Shown piece after piece: positions 51,878 through 60,114 of a stretch of 64,000 nucleotides of DNA. The notes below the pieces were generated by a model. The model was not told where the DNA came from. It made no database searches and saw only the letters and a program-made list of their open reading frames with translations. Positions within the stretch are counted from its first letter, which is position 1; each line of letters starts with the position of its first letter. Location: the NCBI GenBank assembly GCA_963735495.1, contig CAVTLG010000008.1, positions 186,001-250,000 on the forward strand, written 5' to 3'. The DNA is from CAVTLG01 sp963735495. Its GTDB lineage: Bacteria; Chloroflexota; Ktedonobacteria; Ktedonobacterales; Ktedonobacteraceae. The position numbers were made by a program, and so were the translations under genes.

Positions 51878-53818
51878 ATGCAGAAACACCCTGCATTGCC
51901 TGTCGTAGGCGTCCAACATCGCAGCAATCTTGTGCCTCTCACAGAGGACGGAGTGCGCTTTGAGATCGACATGTGTATTGGCTGCGACCGCTGCATGCGA
52001 GCATGCCCGCTACCACTCTCTACGCAGGTCAATATCGCCGACCTCAACCTGGCGACGATCTCCGACGAAATCGCGCCACATGTCGCACGCTTCACCGACG
52101 AATGCGTTATGTGTGGTTCATGTGTGCCTGTTTGCCCGGTCAACAATCACCGGGATCTCCTGATGCTCTCGCTCAAACAACGCCTGGGTATCCCCTGGGA
52201 TGGCAACGTGGACATGGCACAGGTGCTTGAATATCTGCCTGCCGGCTGGGATCTGCCATTGCTGCTCAGCCGTTTGCGCGAACAACCGATGTTTCGCGAT
52301 CCACAACAGGTATCCGACAACCATCTCAAACACTTCATCGCTAGCTCCAAGTTACTCCCCCTGACGACAGGAGCAGTAGCCATACACGAGGGCACCTATG
52401 GACGCGAGATCTACTTTATCCTGGAAGGACGCTGCCAGGTCTCCGCGCTTGGACCACATGGACAGGACTTGCCGCTAGCTGTACTCGGACAGGGAGAATT
52501 CGCAGGCGAACGCGGTATGCTCACCGGACAGCAAAGAAGCGCGACGGTCACAGCGTTGACCAGCGCGATGGTGCTAGAAGTTCCCGAGCAGGTCATGCAA
52601 CGCATGATGGAGATCGCGCCACCCGTGCATAGCTACTTCGAAGGGCTAAACAATGCGCGCTCGGTCGAAGCATTACTCAAACGCATGGCCCTCTTTCAAG
52701 GCATCGCCACACCCGATATGCGCTGGATCGCGAACCAGATGCAGTTCAGGACCTACGACCGGGATGAACAGCTCTTCACAGCCAGCGATCAGGGACAACC
52801 AGCACGCGAGTCGCTCCACATCGTCCTGGAGGGCTTCGTGAAGGTCGCGCGTCTCACCGCCGCAGGGACCGGACAACAAAAGAGCGATGAGCGCATCATC
52901 GCCTATCGACAAAACGGCGATTACTTCGTCGGTGGCCTGGATATGCTCGGCGATGGTAAGGCCGTCACAGCAACAGCCATCAACCGTGTGCGCGTAGCCG
53001 AGATTGGGCGCGAAACCATGCTCACCATCCTCGCACGCTATCCAGAAGTCAATCAGCGCTTCATGCACCGTCTGCAGGAGTATCGGGATACCGCAGTTGC
53101 CGCGCAGACATTCATCGGGACCAACGATTTCCTGCGCAAAACGAGCACACAGGTCCTGGCAGAAGCAGAAGCGCGTGAAGGACTACGCGCACTCGTCGGC
53201 GGCGGCGTGGTTGAAGGGACCGAGGTACTGGTCATCGACCTGGATAAGTGCGTCCAATGCGATAAGTGCGAGGATGCCTGCGAGCGCAGACATGGTCACT
53301 CACGTATGAACCGCAAAGGCATGGTCACGGGCAACATCAGCATCGCCACAGCCTGCCGCCAGTGCCAGGACCCCGTCTGCATGCTCTGTAGTCGCGCCGG
53401 CATCGCGCGTATGCCCAGTGGCGAGGTCTACATCACAGAGAGCTGCATCGGTTGTGGCATCTGCGCCGAGCGTTGTCCGTACGACAACATCTCGATCATC
53501 GCACTGGCAGAGGAGACTACAGCCACCCCGACATGGCAGCGCTTCACCAACTTCTTTACCAAGGGCACAGGCAAAGAGCAAGGCCGAAAATTGCTGCCGA
53601 TGGCCACACAGGTTGCGGCACCTGGTCCACTCTCAAAGGCACCAGCGACGGATGGTATCGCGGAGATGCGCAAAAAGCTCGCCATTAAATGCGACCTGTG
53701 CGCAGGCTACAGCAACCAGGCATGTGTACAGGCATGTCCAACGGGAGCGGCCTTCCGCGTCCAACCAACGCAATTTTTCGGCTCAACAGAAGACATTCTC
53801 CGTCATCGGATACAATAG
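51878..53818 (+). CDS. Six-cluster 4Fe-4S electron-transfer protein with two cyclic-nucleotide-binding-like domains
   Basis: 646 residues from ATG 51878. N-terminal ferredoxin-like pair: CIGCDRCMRACP (Cys33, 36, 39, 43) and CVMCGSCVPVCP. Two cNMP-binding-like domains: the first (about 145-260) keeps the phosphate cassette GEFAGERGMLTGQQRSATV with its Arg; the second (about 280-410), YFVGGLDMLGDGKAVTATA, lacks that Arg and may not bind. C-terminal HycB/DmsB-like four-cluster unit: CVQCDKCEDAC, CRQCQDPVCMLC, CIGCGICAERCP, CDLCAGYSNQACVQACP. It should wire the flavoprotein to the membrane partner, with conformation set by cyclic nucleotide. Fe-S counts are motif-based. Confidence 0.9.
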   Translation: MQKHPALPVVGVQHRSNLVPLTEDGVRFEIDMCIGCDRCMRACPLPLSTQVNIADLNLATISDEIAPHVARFTDECVMCGSCVPVCPVNNHRDLLMLSLKQRLGIPWDGNVDMAQVLEYLPAGWDLPLLLSRLREQPMFRDPQQVSDNHLKHFIASSKLLPLTTGAVAIHEGTYGREIYFILEGRCQVSALGPHGQDLPLAVLGQGEFAGERGMLTGQQRSATVTALTSAMVLEVPEQVMQRMMEIAPPVHSYFEGLNNARSVEALLKRMALFQGIATPDMRWIANQMQFRTYDRDEQLFTASDQGQPARESLHIVLEGFVKVARLTAAGTGQQKSDERIIAYRQNGDYFVGGLDMLGDGKAVTATAINRVRVAEIGRETMLTILARYPEVNQRFMHRLQEYRDTAVAAQTFIGTNDFLRKTSTQVLAEAEAREGLRALVGGGVVEGTEVLVIDLDKCVQCDKCEDACERRHGHSRMNRKGMVTGNISIATACRQCQDPVCMLCSRAGIARMPSGEVYITESCIGCGICAERCPYDNISIIALAEETTATPTWQRFTNFFTKGTGKEQGRKLLPMATQVAAPGPLSKAPATDGIAEMRKKLAIKCDLCAGYSNQACVQACPTGAAFRVQPTQFFGSTEDILRHRIQ

Positions 53819-53833
53819 GAGCAATACATAGCC

Positions 53834-54727
53834 ATGGCAATAACGACAAACACACCCACAAAAAAAGTTGCGCAGCGCATCTGGCATACACCAACGTCCA
53901 AAGCTGCCATCTACTGGCTGATCTTCGCTGTCGCATACAGCGCGCTCTTCTATATTCTTTACCTGGTCTTGCTGCACGCCAAAACACGCCTGATCACTGG
54001 ACCCTTCTTCGACGTGGTCTTCCGCTGCGGCGTCATGTCGTACATCATGATCCTGGCCGTTGCCGCGTACTCGCTACGTGCGCGCTTCTTTCATGGCATG
54101 CCGTGGAAAGCGCAAAGCTGGGTCTGGGCACACATGTGGGTCGGCATTGCGTCGATCCTCCTCGCCCTGCTACACGCCGACTTCCGCTTCATCCTACACT
54201 TCAACTGTAGTGGTCTGAGCTGCGTCACCGACGAATATTGGGCCCTACCTTCGCTGTACGGTCTGATCTTTCTCGTCGCCAGTGGCATTGTTGGCCGTCT
54301 ACTTGATTGGCAGCAGACACGCGTAATCGCGCAAGAAGCCAGCACAAACGGTGTCGGCATCGCCAAAGCTATCCCAGGACGCCTGGTTGAGCTGGAATAT
54401 GTCGTTGAGCGTCTCAGCGCGGGAAAATCGGAGGCATTCAAAAACTACTGTGAGCGCGCCCTGAAAAGTGTCGGTATGCTGCCTGCTGATGTGCCGGCCA
54501 TAGCACCACAAGAGCACGCGGACTTCCAAAGCGCTTACGCGGCCCTGGCAGACCACGCTCGTCTGGTCGCTTCACTACAGCGGTTAAATAGGGCGCGCAT
54601 GATCTTCAAAACCTGGCGCACAATTCACATGGTCCTGGTCCCGCTGATCTTGCTGATCATTTCGTATCATGGCATTGCCGAATTGGTCCGCGTCTTGCTG
54701 GGCCAGATCCACGCGAAGCCGCTGTGA
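53834..54727 (+). CDS. Di-heme-type membrane protein (ferric-reductase-like fold), paralogue 2
   Basis: 297 residues, six likely helices. Two helices carry H-x13-H: AHMWVGIASILLALLH (about residue 97-111) and IHMVLVPLILLIISYH (about 263-277), the arrangement of the two stacked b hemes in NOX/ferric-reductase/YedZ-type proteins. A long cytoplasmic segment (about 165-255) between helices could dock the Fe-S protein. Shares YG-I-LVASG-VGR-LD and RVIAQ with the protein at 19211-20014. Last gene of the module. Heme binding and electron direction are inference. Confidence 0.8.
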   Translation: MAITTNTPTKKVAQRIWHTPTSKAAIYWLIFAVAYSALFYILYLVLLHAKTRLITGPFFDVVFRCGVMSYIMILAVAAYSLRARFFHGMPWKAQSWVWAHMWVGIASILLALLHADFRFILHFNCSGLSCVTDEYWALPSLYGLIFLVASGIVGRLLDWQQTRVIAQEASTNGVGIAKAIPGRLVELEYVVERLSAGKSEAFKNYCERALKSVGMLPADVPAIAPQEHADFQSAYAALADHARLVASLQRLNRARMIFKTWRTIHMVLVPLILLIISYHGIAELVRVLLGQIHAKPL

Positions 54728-54774
54728 GTTGCAAACACGCGCCAGAAATTCTGCAATATGCCATCAAAAAATGA

Positions 54775-54803
54775 TTGACGAACGGGCTGAAGCATGATAC
54801 TAT
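54775..54803 (+). promoter_or_regulatory. tRNA-Leu promoter
   Basis: TTGACG (54775-54780), 17-nt spacer, TACTAT (54798-54803); start near 54810, 17 nt before the tRNA. Confidence 0.8.
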
Positions 54804-54826
54804 CATAGCTACGGAAAACTAGCCCA

Positions 54827-54909
54827 GGGGCGATGGTGGAATGGTAGACACTGGAGACTTAAAATCTCCTGGCCGAAAGGTCGTGAGGGTTCGACTCCCT
54901 CTCGCCCCA
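54827..54909 (+). tRNA. tRNA-Leu (anticodon UAA)
   Basis: 83 nt. Acceptor GGGGCGA / TCGCCCC, anticodon stem GGAGA / TCTCC around loop CTTAAAA (anticodon TAA), long variable arm GGCC-GAAA-GGTC as in class II tRNAs, T-arm GAGGG-TTCGACT-CCCTC, discriminator A. CCA is not encoded. Confidence 0.97.
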
Positions 54910-54923
54910 CTCCTTCTTCATAA

Positions 54924-54954
54924 AAGCAACATCAAAAGGTGATGCTTCTGTTTT
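54924..54954 (+). terminator. tRNA-Leu terminator
   Basis: AAGCA-A-CATC, loop AAAA, GGTG-A-TGCTT, then CTGTTTT; one A-A mismatch in the stem. Confidence 0.6.
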
Positions 54955-54958
54955 GAGT

Positions 54959-55311
54959 TCAAGACGCACTTGTTAAATCCCGATATTCCCGATTAGTGAT
55001 AGAGCCATTTTTCTGTACATAACGCATTGCTATCTCTAACCGATGAGGCTGATCGAGAAGGCTACTACTATTTAAGCCAGCAGTCCGTTGTTCATCGCTC
55101 TTTTTCAGAGAGCCTTCACCCGCTCTAAGTCAATATCTCGCAAAGAATTATCCTCAACACCAATAATAACTAACCCTCCCTGAGTATTAGCCATACCACA
55201 CAACCGTTCTGCCAGTTCAGAGGGACGGGGAGGAGATATTTTAAACTCAACACTAGATGTTTCACCTTGCCCAATGATACGCCTTAGATCAAGCTCACTC
55301 AGCTTCTGCAC
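54959..55311 (-). pseudogene. Broken AlbA_2/ATP-binding regulator
   Basis: An opening frame (55311 to 55105, 68 residues) holds the AlbA_2 motif: GETSSVEFKISPPRPSELAE, CGMANTQGGLVIIGVEDN. It stops after VKAL. Downstream, another frame (about 55060 to 54959) reads RLEIAMRYVQKNGSITNREY, the C-terminal winged helix of the same kind of protein. The ATP-binding middle is missing, so this is a deletion remnant beside the tRNA. Confidence 0.7.
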
Positions 55312-55520
55312 CTTTATCCTCGCTTCAACTATAGGACTCTCATTTTCGCAGAATTATAACACATCTGGCGGATTATGGCGGAATTCTTGGCGGAAAAGCA
55401 ACACAAATGCTCCACTATCTCTTTCATATCCATAAAACCCTCTTCTATTTGTACCTCGCTATCCTTGTAGATCGAAAATTGTTCATCTATAATGAAAGCA
55501 CGACAAGCAAGGAGGACAGT

Positions 55521-56408
55521 ATGGCAACGCAAACACATCTCGATATCCTGCGACGAGGTATAAACGTATGGAACACCTGGCGAGTACAAAACCGGGACAT
55601 CCAACCCGATCTCAGCGGCGTCGACCTGAGTAGTGCCAATCTGAGCGGTGCCAACTTCCGAGGGGTCGACTTTAGAGAAGCCAACCTCTTCAGCACCAAT
55701 CTCTTCGGTACTAGCCTGCGTAGTACCGACCTCAGAAGCGCCAACCTGAGAGAAGCTAACCTCATCAAGGTCGACATCAGCCAGGCCGACCTCAGTGGTG
55801 CCGATCTCAGTGGTGCCAACCTCCGAGGGGCCGACCTCAGAAAAGCTCATCTCAGTGGTACTAACCTCCGCGAGGCCGACCTCAGAAGAGCTTATCTCAG
55901 TAGTGCCAACCTCCGCGAGGCCGATCTTAGCGGCGCCAACCTCCGCGAGGCCGACCTCAGCCTTGCTAACCTCGTCAAGGCCTCCTTCAGCCTCGCTGAC
56001 CTCAGTGATACCAACATCAGTCTCGCCAACCTCCGCGAGGCCGACCTCAGCGGTGCCAATCTCAGCAACACTGACCTCAGTGGAACCAACCTCAACCTCG
56101 CTGACCTCAGCGGTGCCAACCTCAGCAATGCCGACCTCAGAAGGACCTCCTTCAACAATGCCGACCTCAGCGGTGCCAACCTCAGCAATACCAACCTCAG
56201 AAGGACCTCCTTCAACAATGCCGACCTCAGCAAGGCTGACCTTCTCGGTACCAATCTTAGCAGGGCTGACCTTCTCGGTACCGACCTCAGCAAGGTTGAC
56301 CTTTTCGGTACCAACCTCAAAGGAGTCAAACATCTGCATGATCAGAACGGCTTGTCTCGCCTGCTGCATACATTGCATGGTAAGCTAAAACGCGAAGAGA
56401 ACCATTGA
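55521..56408 (+). CDS. Pentapeptide-repeat protein
   Basis: 295 residues. After a 35-residue helix-rich cap (LDILRRGINVWNTWRVQNRD) the rest is about 48 pentapeptide units of A(D/N)LSG type that should form a right-handed quadrilateral beta-helix. SD GGAGG precedes ATG 55521. Such proteins can mimic DNA or act as scaffolds; quinolone-resistance members bind gyrase, but nothing here specifies that. The repeats give a long antisense open frame, which is an artefact. Ends with a short basic tail. Confidence 0.92.
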   Translation: MATQTHLDILRRGINVWNTWRVQNRDIQPDLSGVDLSSANLSGANFRGVDFREANLFSTNLFGTSLRSTDLRSANLREANLIKVDISQADLSGADLSGANLRGADLRKAHLSGTNLREADLRRAYLSSANLREADLSGANLREADLSLANLVKASFSLADLSDTNISLANLREADLSGANLSNTDLSGTNLNLADLSGANLSNADLRRTSFNNADLSGANLSNTNLRRTSFNNADLSKADLLGTNLSRADLLGTDLSKVDLFGTNLKGVKHLHDQNGLSRLLHTLHGKLKREENH

Positions 56409-56527
56409 GCCAACCAACCAAACCATAGAGCACTCTTTTCTCTTGTTTAATGGTTGCCATATCCTCAACCGTCACATCAGCAGGTACACTCAACCATTTC
56501 TTCTCTATGGAGGAAAAAGGGCAAAAA

Positions 56528-57316
56528 CTACATTATCTGAGGCATTCCCCATACCACATAGCTCACAGCAGACAAGGTAAGCAATCCCTCCCGAAGAAAG
56601 GGTGCCAGCATCGTTCTGACTGCCTCATCAAAGGCTTGTGCGGCATCCTCTCCCATACGCTGCCGGGAGAAGCCATTTCGTGAGTGAATGGAGCGAATAT
56701 AGTCTTCTCCAGATTGCACAAACGGGACCGGACGTGTACGCATGCTCCCCTGTTTCTGAAAAAGGTGAAGCCGTTCCAATTCCTCAATGAGATTATACGG
56801 ACGATACCCCTGATTGGTGGAGAAGCGAGCGATGAGCCTTTGCAGGGCATCATCCCAGGGATTGCCTGCGGTTTCGCGACCAATAACAGCCAGGTAGCCA
56901 TGTGGCGTCAAGATACGGTGAAATAAAGGCAAGATGCTATCCCATGCCATCCAATGCAGACTTTCCCCTGCCGTAATCAGCGCGTAGGGAGGATACAGCT
57001 CAACTTCCTCCACACGCCCACAGATCCAGTGGAGATGAGCGTGAGCACCATTGGGAAGCGTTTTGCCTTTATCGATCATGGCACGAGAGAAGTCAACCGC
57101 ATCCACTCGTTCAGCCGCGTTCACCAGCCTGCGGCAGAGGTCTCCCGTCCCACATCCTACGTCCAGGATAGTACGTGGCTCGTCAACGATTAAGGCAACA
57201 AGCTTGCTAATCGCCTCATCTGCATAGGGTGGTCGGTGATGATAAACTTCAACGATACTCGCGTCCTTGAATTGTTCCACATATTTCAGGCCAAGATGAC
57301 CGGGCTTTGGTTCCAT
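56528..57316 (-). CDS. Class I SAM-dependent methyltransferase
   Basis: 262 residues from ATG 57314-57316 (SD GAGGA 12 nt upstream). Motif I TILDVGCGTGDLCRRLV, acidic post-I VDAVDFSRAMIDKGK, motif IV region LITAGESLHWMAW as in trans-aconitate/ubiquinone-type methyltransferases. The substrate is unknown. The frame extends upstream into a GTAGGGGCG repeat; that part is not believed. Confidence 0.88.
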   Translation of the reverse strand: MEPKPGHLGLKYVEQFKDASIVEVYHHRPPYADEAISKLVALIVDEPRTILDVGCGTGDLCRRLVNAAERVDAVDFSRAMIDKGKTLPNGAHAHLHWICGRVEEVELYPPYALITAGESLHWMAWDSILPLFHRILTPHGYLAVIGRETAGNPWDDALQRLIARFSTNQGYRPYNLIEELERLHLFQKQGSMRTRPVPFVQSGEDYIRSIHSRNGFSRQRMGEDAAQAFDEAVRTMLAPFLREGLLTLSAVSYVVWGMPQIM

Positions 57317-57409
57317 TGATAAATCAGTTCCTCTTTTCGGCTCTCCGCCCTTGAGGAGGAACTTGGGTAGGGGCGTGTCCTGGCGACCGCCTCGGGGCGC
57401 ACGCGAGGT

Positions 57410-58966
57410 CTGTCTTTTACCCACAATTTTCTATTCGAGTGAGAGTTGAGAGGCTAGGTGAACCCCTTCGATGAGAGTTTGGATGTATAACCATCCTTTC
57501 CAAAGGGTTTTCCAACCTGGCTCTCCATCTCCCTTGCGTCCCAAATACCCACCCGCCTGAGCGATGCGGTGCCAGCATCGTTGCGTGGTCAACCGTTGAG
57601 CAGAAACGTGGGCCAGATGCGCCACGACTTTGACCACATCCGCTGGCAGGACTTCCTGGGCAGGCCGCTCGGGCTCCTGGCGGGCCACGTCTCGTAATTG
57701 TAAGAGGCGCACGGCTAAGGGAGCCAGAAACCCCAACAAGGTGCGCAATCCCTCATAGGTTTGCACCTGACGTGCCTCAATCTGACAGCCCGTTTTGAGA
57801 CATTGGTGATAATCCTCCACGATCCAGCGCATGCGATACCATTCGACCCGCTCCCAGGCGTCCTCTTCGTTCTGGACTGCCACCGAGGTTACCAGCAGCC
57901 ATTCGAGCGCCTCTTGCCCTTCTGGTGGGTTGGCTTCCCAGGTTCTGACCACGGTGACCACCAGTGGCACCTCTCCTTTGCCTGCTGGCCCATCGGGAGG
58001 CCAGAGCCGGAGCGTTCCCCAACTGATGCTCAGGTGGGCTGCTCGTTGCTTGCGCTTGTGATTGCCATCCAACTGGATCGTGTCTTGCCCCATCGATGGC
58101 CAACTTCTCACCTCCTCGAAGAGATGCTGGGTGGGCTCTTGTCCGGCTGGTCGCTTCTTTCCATGACGAAGCGCTCCGGGGGAAAGCGGGGTCTCGGCTT
58201 GATCCACCCGCAGATCCACTCTCCGATCATGCTGCACGCGCACCTCAAAGCCACCGTTCTGCTTGAGACACGCTCGCAAAAACGCAAAGATATCACTGCC
58301 TCGGTCCCCCACATGAATATATTCACATCCTGTTGGTGCCTCCCCGATCTGCTGTGCTTGTCGTTGCCAGACCTCCGCTTCTTTCTGTTTGCGCTTGCCT
58401 CGCTGGTGACTTGTTTCTCCGGCTGGAGCGGGCTGTCGCAAAAACGCTTCCTGGGTGGCTATGCCCAGCACTTGCCTATTGCTCGGGTCCACCGCCAGCA
58501 CCGTTTGCAGCAGGTAGCCCTGATGGCTCCCATTGCCGATGGGGCCCAATCCACTCGTTTTGGGATGGTGCGCATAATCCACTTCCGTCATATCTTGGAT
58601 CAGCAAGACCCGCTTGCGTTGCTGCATCCGCTCTTTCGTCTGCTGCTCATGTGGCTCCATCAGTTGTTCATAGCTCGTCTTCGCACTCTCCAAGAAGCGG
58701 TACCCTGCTTTCGTCGCTGCTTGCCCTCCCAATTGTTTGGGCAATGAACCCATCGGATCTCGTGCCAGTGCACTTGCCATCTTCACGGCTCGTTGCGTTC
58801 GCCGTTCATCTTCCAGCCGCACCGATCCATACGTCATCACTGCCCATTCCGTTGCACTTTCCCTTCCACTCCATTCCATCTTTTCTCGCCTTTCCTCTTT
58901 CTTTCTCTTCTTTCCCTCCTCTCATTCTACCATTCTTTGTACTTGAACGTTGTGGGTAAAAGACAG
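57410..58966. mobile_element. IS4-family (IS50/Tn5-like) insertion sequence, 1557 bp
   Basis: Terminal inverted repeats CTGTCTTTTACCCACAA (57410-57426) / complement (58950-58966), 17 bp perfect. Direct repeat CGCGAGGT at 57402-57409 and 58967-58974 (8 bp). It holds one transposase gene. Target is the GTAGGGGCG repeat. Intact. Confidence 0.9.
57431..58879 (-). CDS. IS4-family transposase, Tn5-like
   Basis: 482 residues. N-terminal DNA-binding domain of the Tn5 type (RLEDERRTQRAVKMASALA, ATKAGYRFLES). Catalytic residues: Asp in VLLIQDMTEVDY, Asp in HVGDRGSDIFAF, Glu in YRMRWIVEDYHQCLK, a Y-(2)-R-(3)-E-(6)-K signature. Full length and uninterrupted. Confidence 0.95.
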   Translation of the reverse strand: MEWSGRESATEWAVMTYGSVRLEDERRTQRAVKMASALARDPMGSLPKQLGGQAATKAGYRFLESAKTSYEQLMEPHEQQTKERMQQRKRVLLIQDMTEVDYAHHPKTSGLGPIGNGSHQGYLLQTVLAVDPSNRQVLGIATQEAFLRQPAPAGETSHQRGKRKQKEAEVWQRQAQQIGEAPTGCEYIHVGDRGSDIFAFLRACLKQNGGFEVRVQHDRRVDLRVDQAETPLSPGALRHGKKRPAGQEPTQHLFEEVRSWPSMGQDTIQLDGNHKRKQRAAHLSISWGTLRLWPPDGPAGKGEVPLVVTVVRTWEANPPEGQEALEWLLVTSVAVQNEEDAWERVEWYRMRWIVEDYHQCLKTGCQIEARQVQTYEGLRTLLGFLAPLAVRLLQLRDVARQEPERPAQEVLPADVVKVVAHLAHVSAQRLTTQRCWHRIAQAGGYLGRKGDGEPGWKTLWKGWLYIQTLIEGVHLASQLSLE

Positions 58967-58994
58967 CGCGAGGTGACGCCCCTACCCAAGTTCC

Positions 58995-59333
58995 CAACGT
59001 TTCCCCCGGAAGGATGGAGACACCTCTTTTCTTTTTGCGATATGCAGATTTGCATCACCTGTTTTCTTGATCTACGCATGAACCCTGCTACAGTTTCTTT
59101 CAAAAGGAAGCTGCTGCAACTGTCACCTGGTTAACCTGACCACGAGGGCATGAGATTATCCCCAGATCATAAAACGTATGATTTCTCGGTGATTTAGTCC
59201 AAAAAATAATACAAAATGAGTATAGCATATGTTTTTATCTATGATATAACAGTGCCATACAGCACATTAAAAATCGACAAGCTAGGTCCGTGTTCGACAT
59301 ACTCAGACACCATGATATATAATGGAGAGGAAA
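58995..59333. other. Intergenic region upstream of hicA
   Basis: About 339 bp with no gene. Contains CCCCCGGAAGGATGGAGACACC (a stray repeat half) near 59005 and an AT-rich stretch near 59200-59250 that may hold the hicAB promoter. Nothing else seen. Confidence 0.4.
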
Positions 59334-59537
59334 ATGCCACCAAAGATCAGGCAGCTTAAAGCAACCCTGGCTAAAGCCGGTTTCTCTACTCGATCAGGCA
59401 AAGGGAGCCATACCGTTTGGCGTCATCCTGCAATTCCTGACGTAAGCGTTACTATATCAGGTAATAACGGAGATGATGCAGAACGGTACCAGATTAAGGA
59501 TGTCGAAAACGCCTTGAAACGTTTAAGGGGAATATGA
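59334..59537 (+). CDS. hicA: HicA-type toxin
   Basis: 67 residues. dsRBD-like HicA fold: LKATLAKAGFSTRSGKGSHT, with the catalytic-site GKGSH and His, then a C-terminal helix. It cleaves mRNA at translating ribosomes until bound by HicB. ATG 59334 is chosen because GAGAGG lies just upstream; an ATG four codons earlier precedes that SD. Overlap/spacing with hicB is 1 bp. Confidence 0.88.
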   Translation: MPPKIRQLKATLAKAGFSTRSGKGSHTVWRHPAIPDVSVTISGNNGDDAERYQIKDVENALKRLRGI

Positions 59538-59538
59538 C

Positions 59539-59757
59539 ATGAATCCACATCATTATTCACTCGAAATCATCTGGGACACTGAAGATAAAATCTATATCGT
59601 CAACGTTCCAGAATTGCCAGGCTGTAGAACCCATGGAAAGAACTACGAAGAGGCCATAAAAAACGCATCAGACGTTATTGACCTTTGGATTGAAGCCGCT
59701 GAGAAAGATGGCATACCAGTACCACCCCCCAGAATTTATACGGACACCGCAGCATAA
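59539..59757 (+). CDS. hicB: HicB-type antitoxin
   Basis: 72 residues, partial RNase H-like fold: YSLEIIWDTEDKIYIVNVPE then LPGCRTHGKNYEEAIKNA. It neutralises the HicA encoded immediately upstream. It lacks a C-terminal DNA-binding domain, so autoregulation would need another factor. A terminator follows. Confidence 0.88.
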   Translation: MNPHHYSLEIIWDTEDKIYIVNVPELPGCRTHGKNYEEAIKNASDVIDLWIEAAEKDGIPVPPPRIYTDTAA

Positions 59758-59775
59758 ATCAAAATCTTATCAGCA

Positions 59776-59805
59776 AAAACCCTAACTACAACACGTTAGG
59801 GTTTT
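59776..59805 (+). terminator. Terminator between the two hicB genes
   Basis: AAAACCCTAAC (59776-59786) / GTTAGGGTTTT (59795-59805), 8-nt loop, then CTTATT. A bidirectional intrinsic hairpin, so the second hicB needs read-through or its own promoter. Confidence 0.75.
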
Positions 59806-59830
59806 CTTATTAAGAACACAGGAGGAATGT

Positions 59831-60043
59831 ATGAAGGAAGCAAAACACTACTCTATGATCATTGAATGGAACCCGGATGGTAAAATCTACGTCGTCACTG
59901 TACCAGAACTACCTGGGTGTAAAACACACGGAAAAACATATAAAAAAGCGGTCAAACAAGGGCAAGATGCTATCGAAAGTTGGATCATGGTAGCCAGAGA
60001 GCTGGGGCGTCCCGTTCCCGCACCAAAAACCTATGTAGCGTAG
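59831..60043 (+). CDS. Second HicB-like antitoxin without its own toxin
   Basis: 70 residues, closely similar to the upstream HicB (shared HYS, KIY, VPELPGC, THGK, PVP). SD AGGAGG. No hicA follows. Possibly a duplicated or decoy antitoxin. Confidence 0.8.
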   Translation: MKEAKHYSMIIEWNPDGKIYVVTVPELPGCKTHGKTYKKAVKQGQDAIESWIMVARELGRPVPAPKTYVA

Positions 60044-60114
60044 TTGCTTTTGCGAACACAATGAAACACAAAAGATACATACAAGCTACTTTTGCCAGGA
60101 TCATAGCCCTATCT

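Larger units (their letters stand above)
57358..58994. repeat. GTAGGGGCG palindrome split by an IS
   Basis: Arms GGAACTTGGGTAGGGGCG (57358-57375) and its exact complement (58977-58994). Without the IS and one 8-bp duplication the element would be about 72 bp and a near-perfect hairpin. Confidence 0.75.

Noticed and set aside
55329..56378. 349-residue open frame antisense to the pentapeptide-repeat gene
   Set aside because: It mirrors the 15-bp repeat period (EVG-type units). The plus-strand reading has the SD, start and known fold.
57761..58747. Long plus-strand frame opposite the second transposase
   Set aside because: Antisense to a clear DDE transposase; Cys/His/Leu-rich with no domain.
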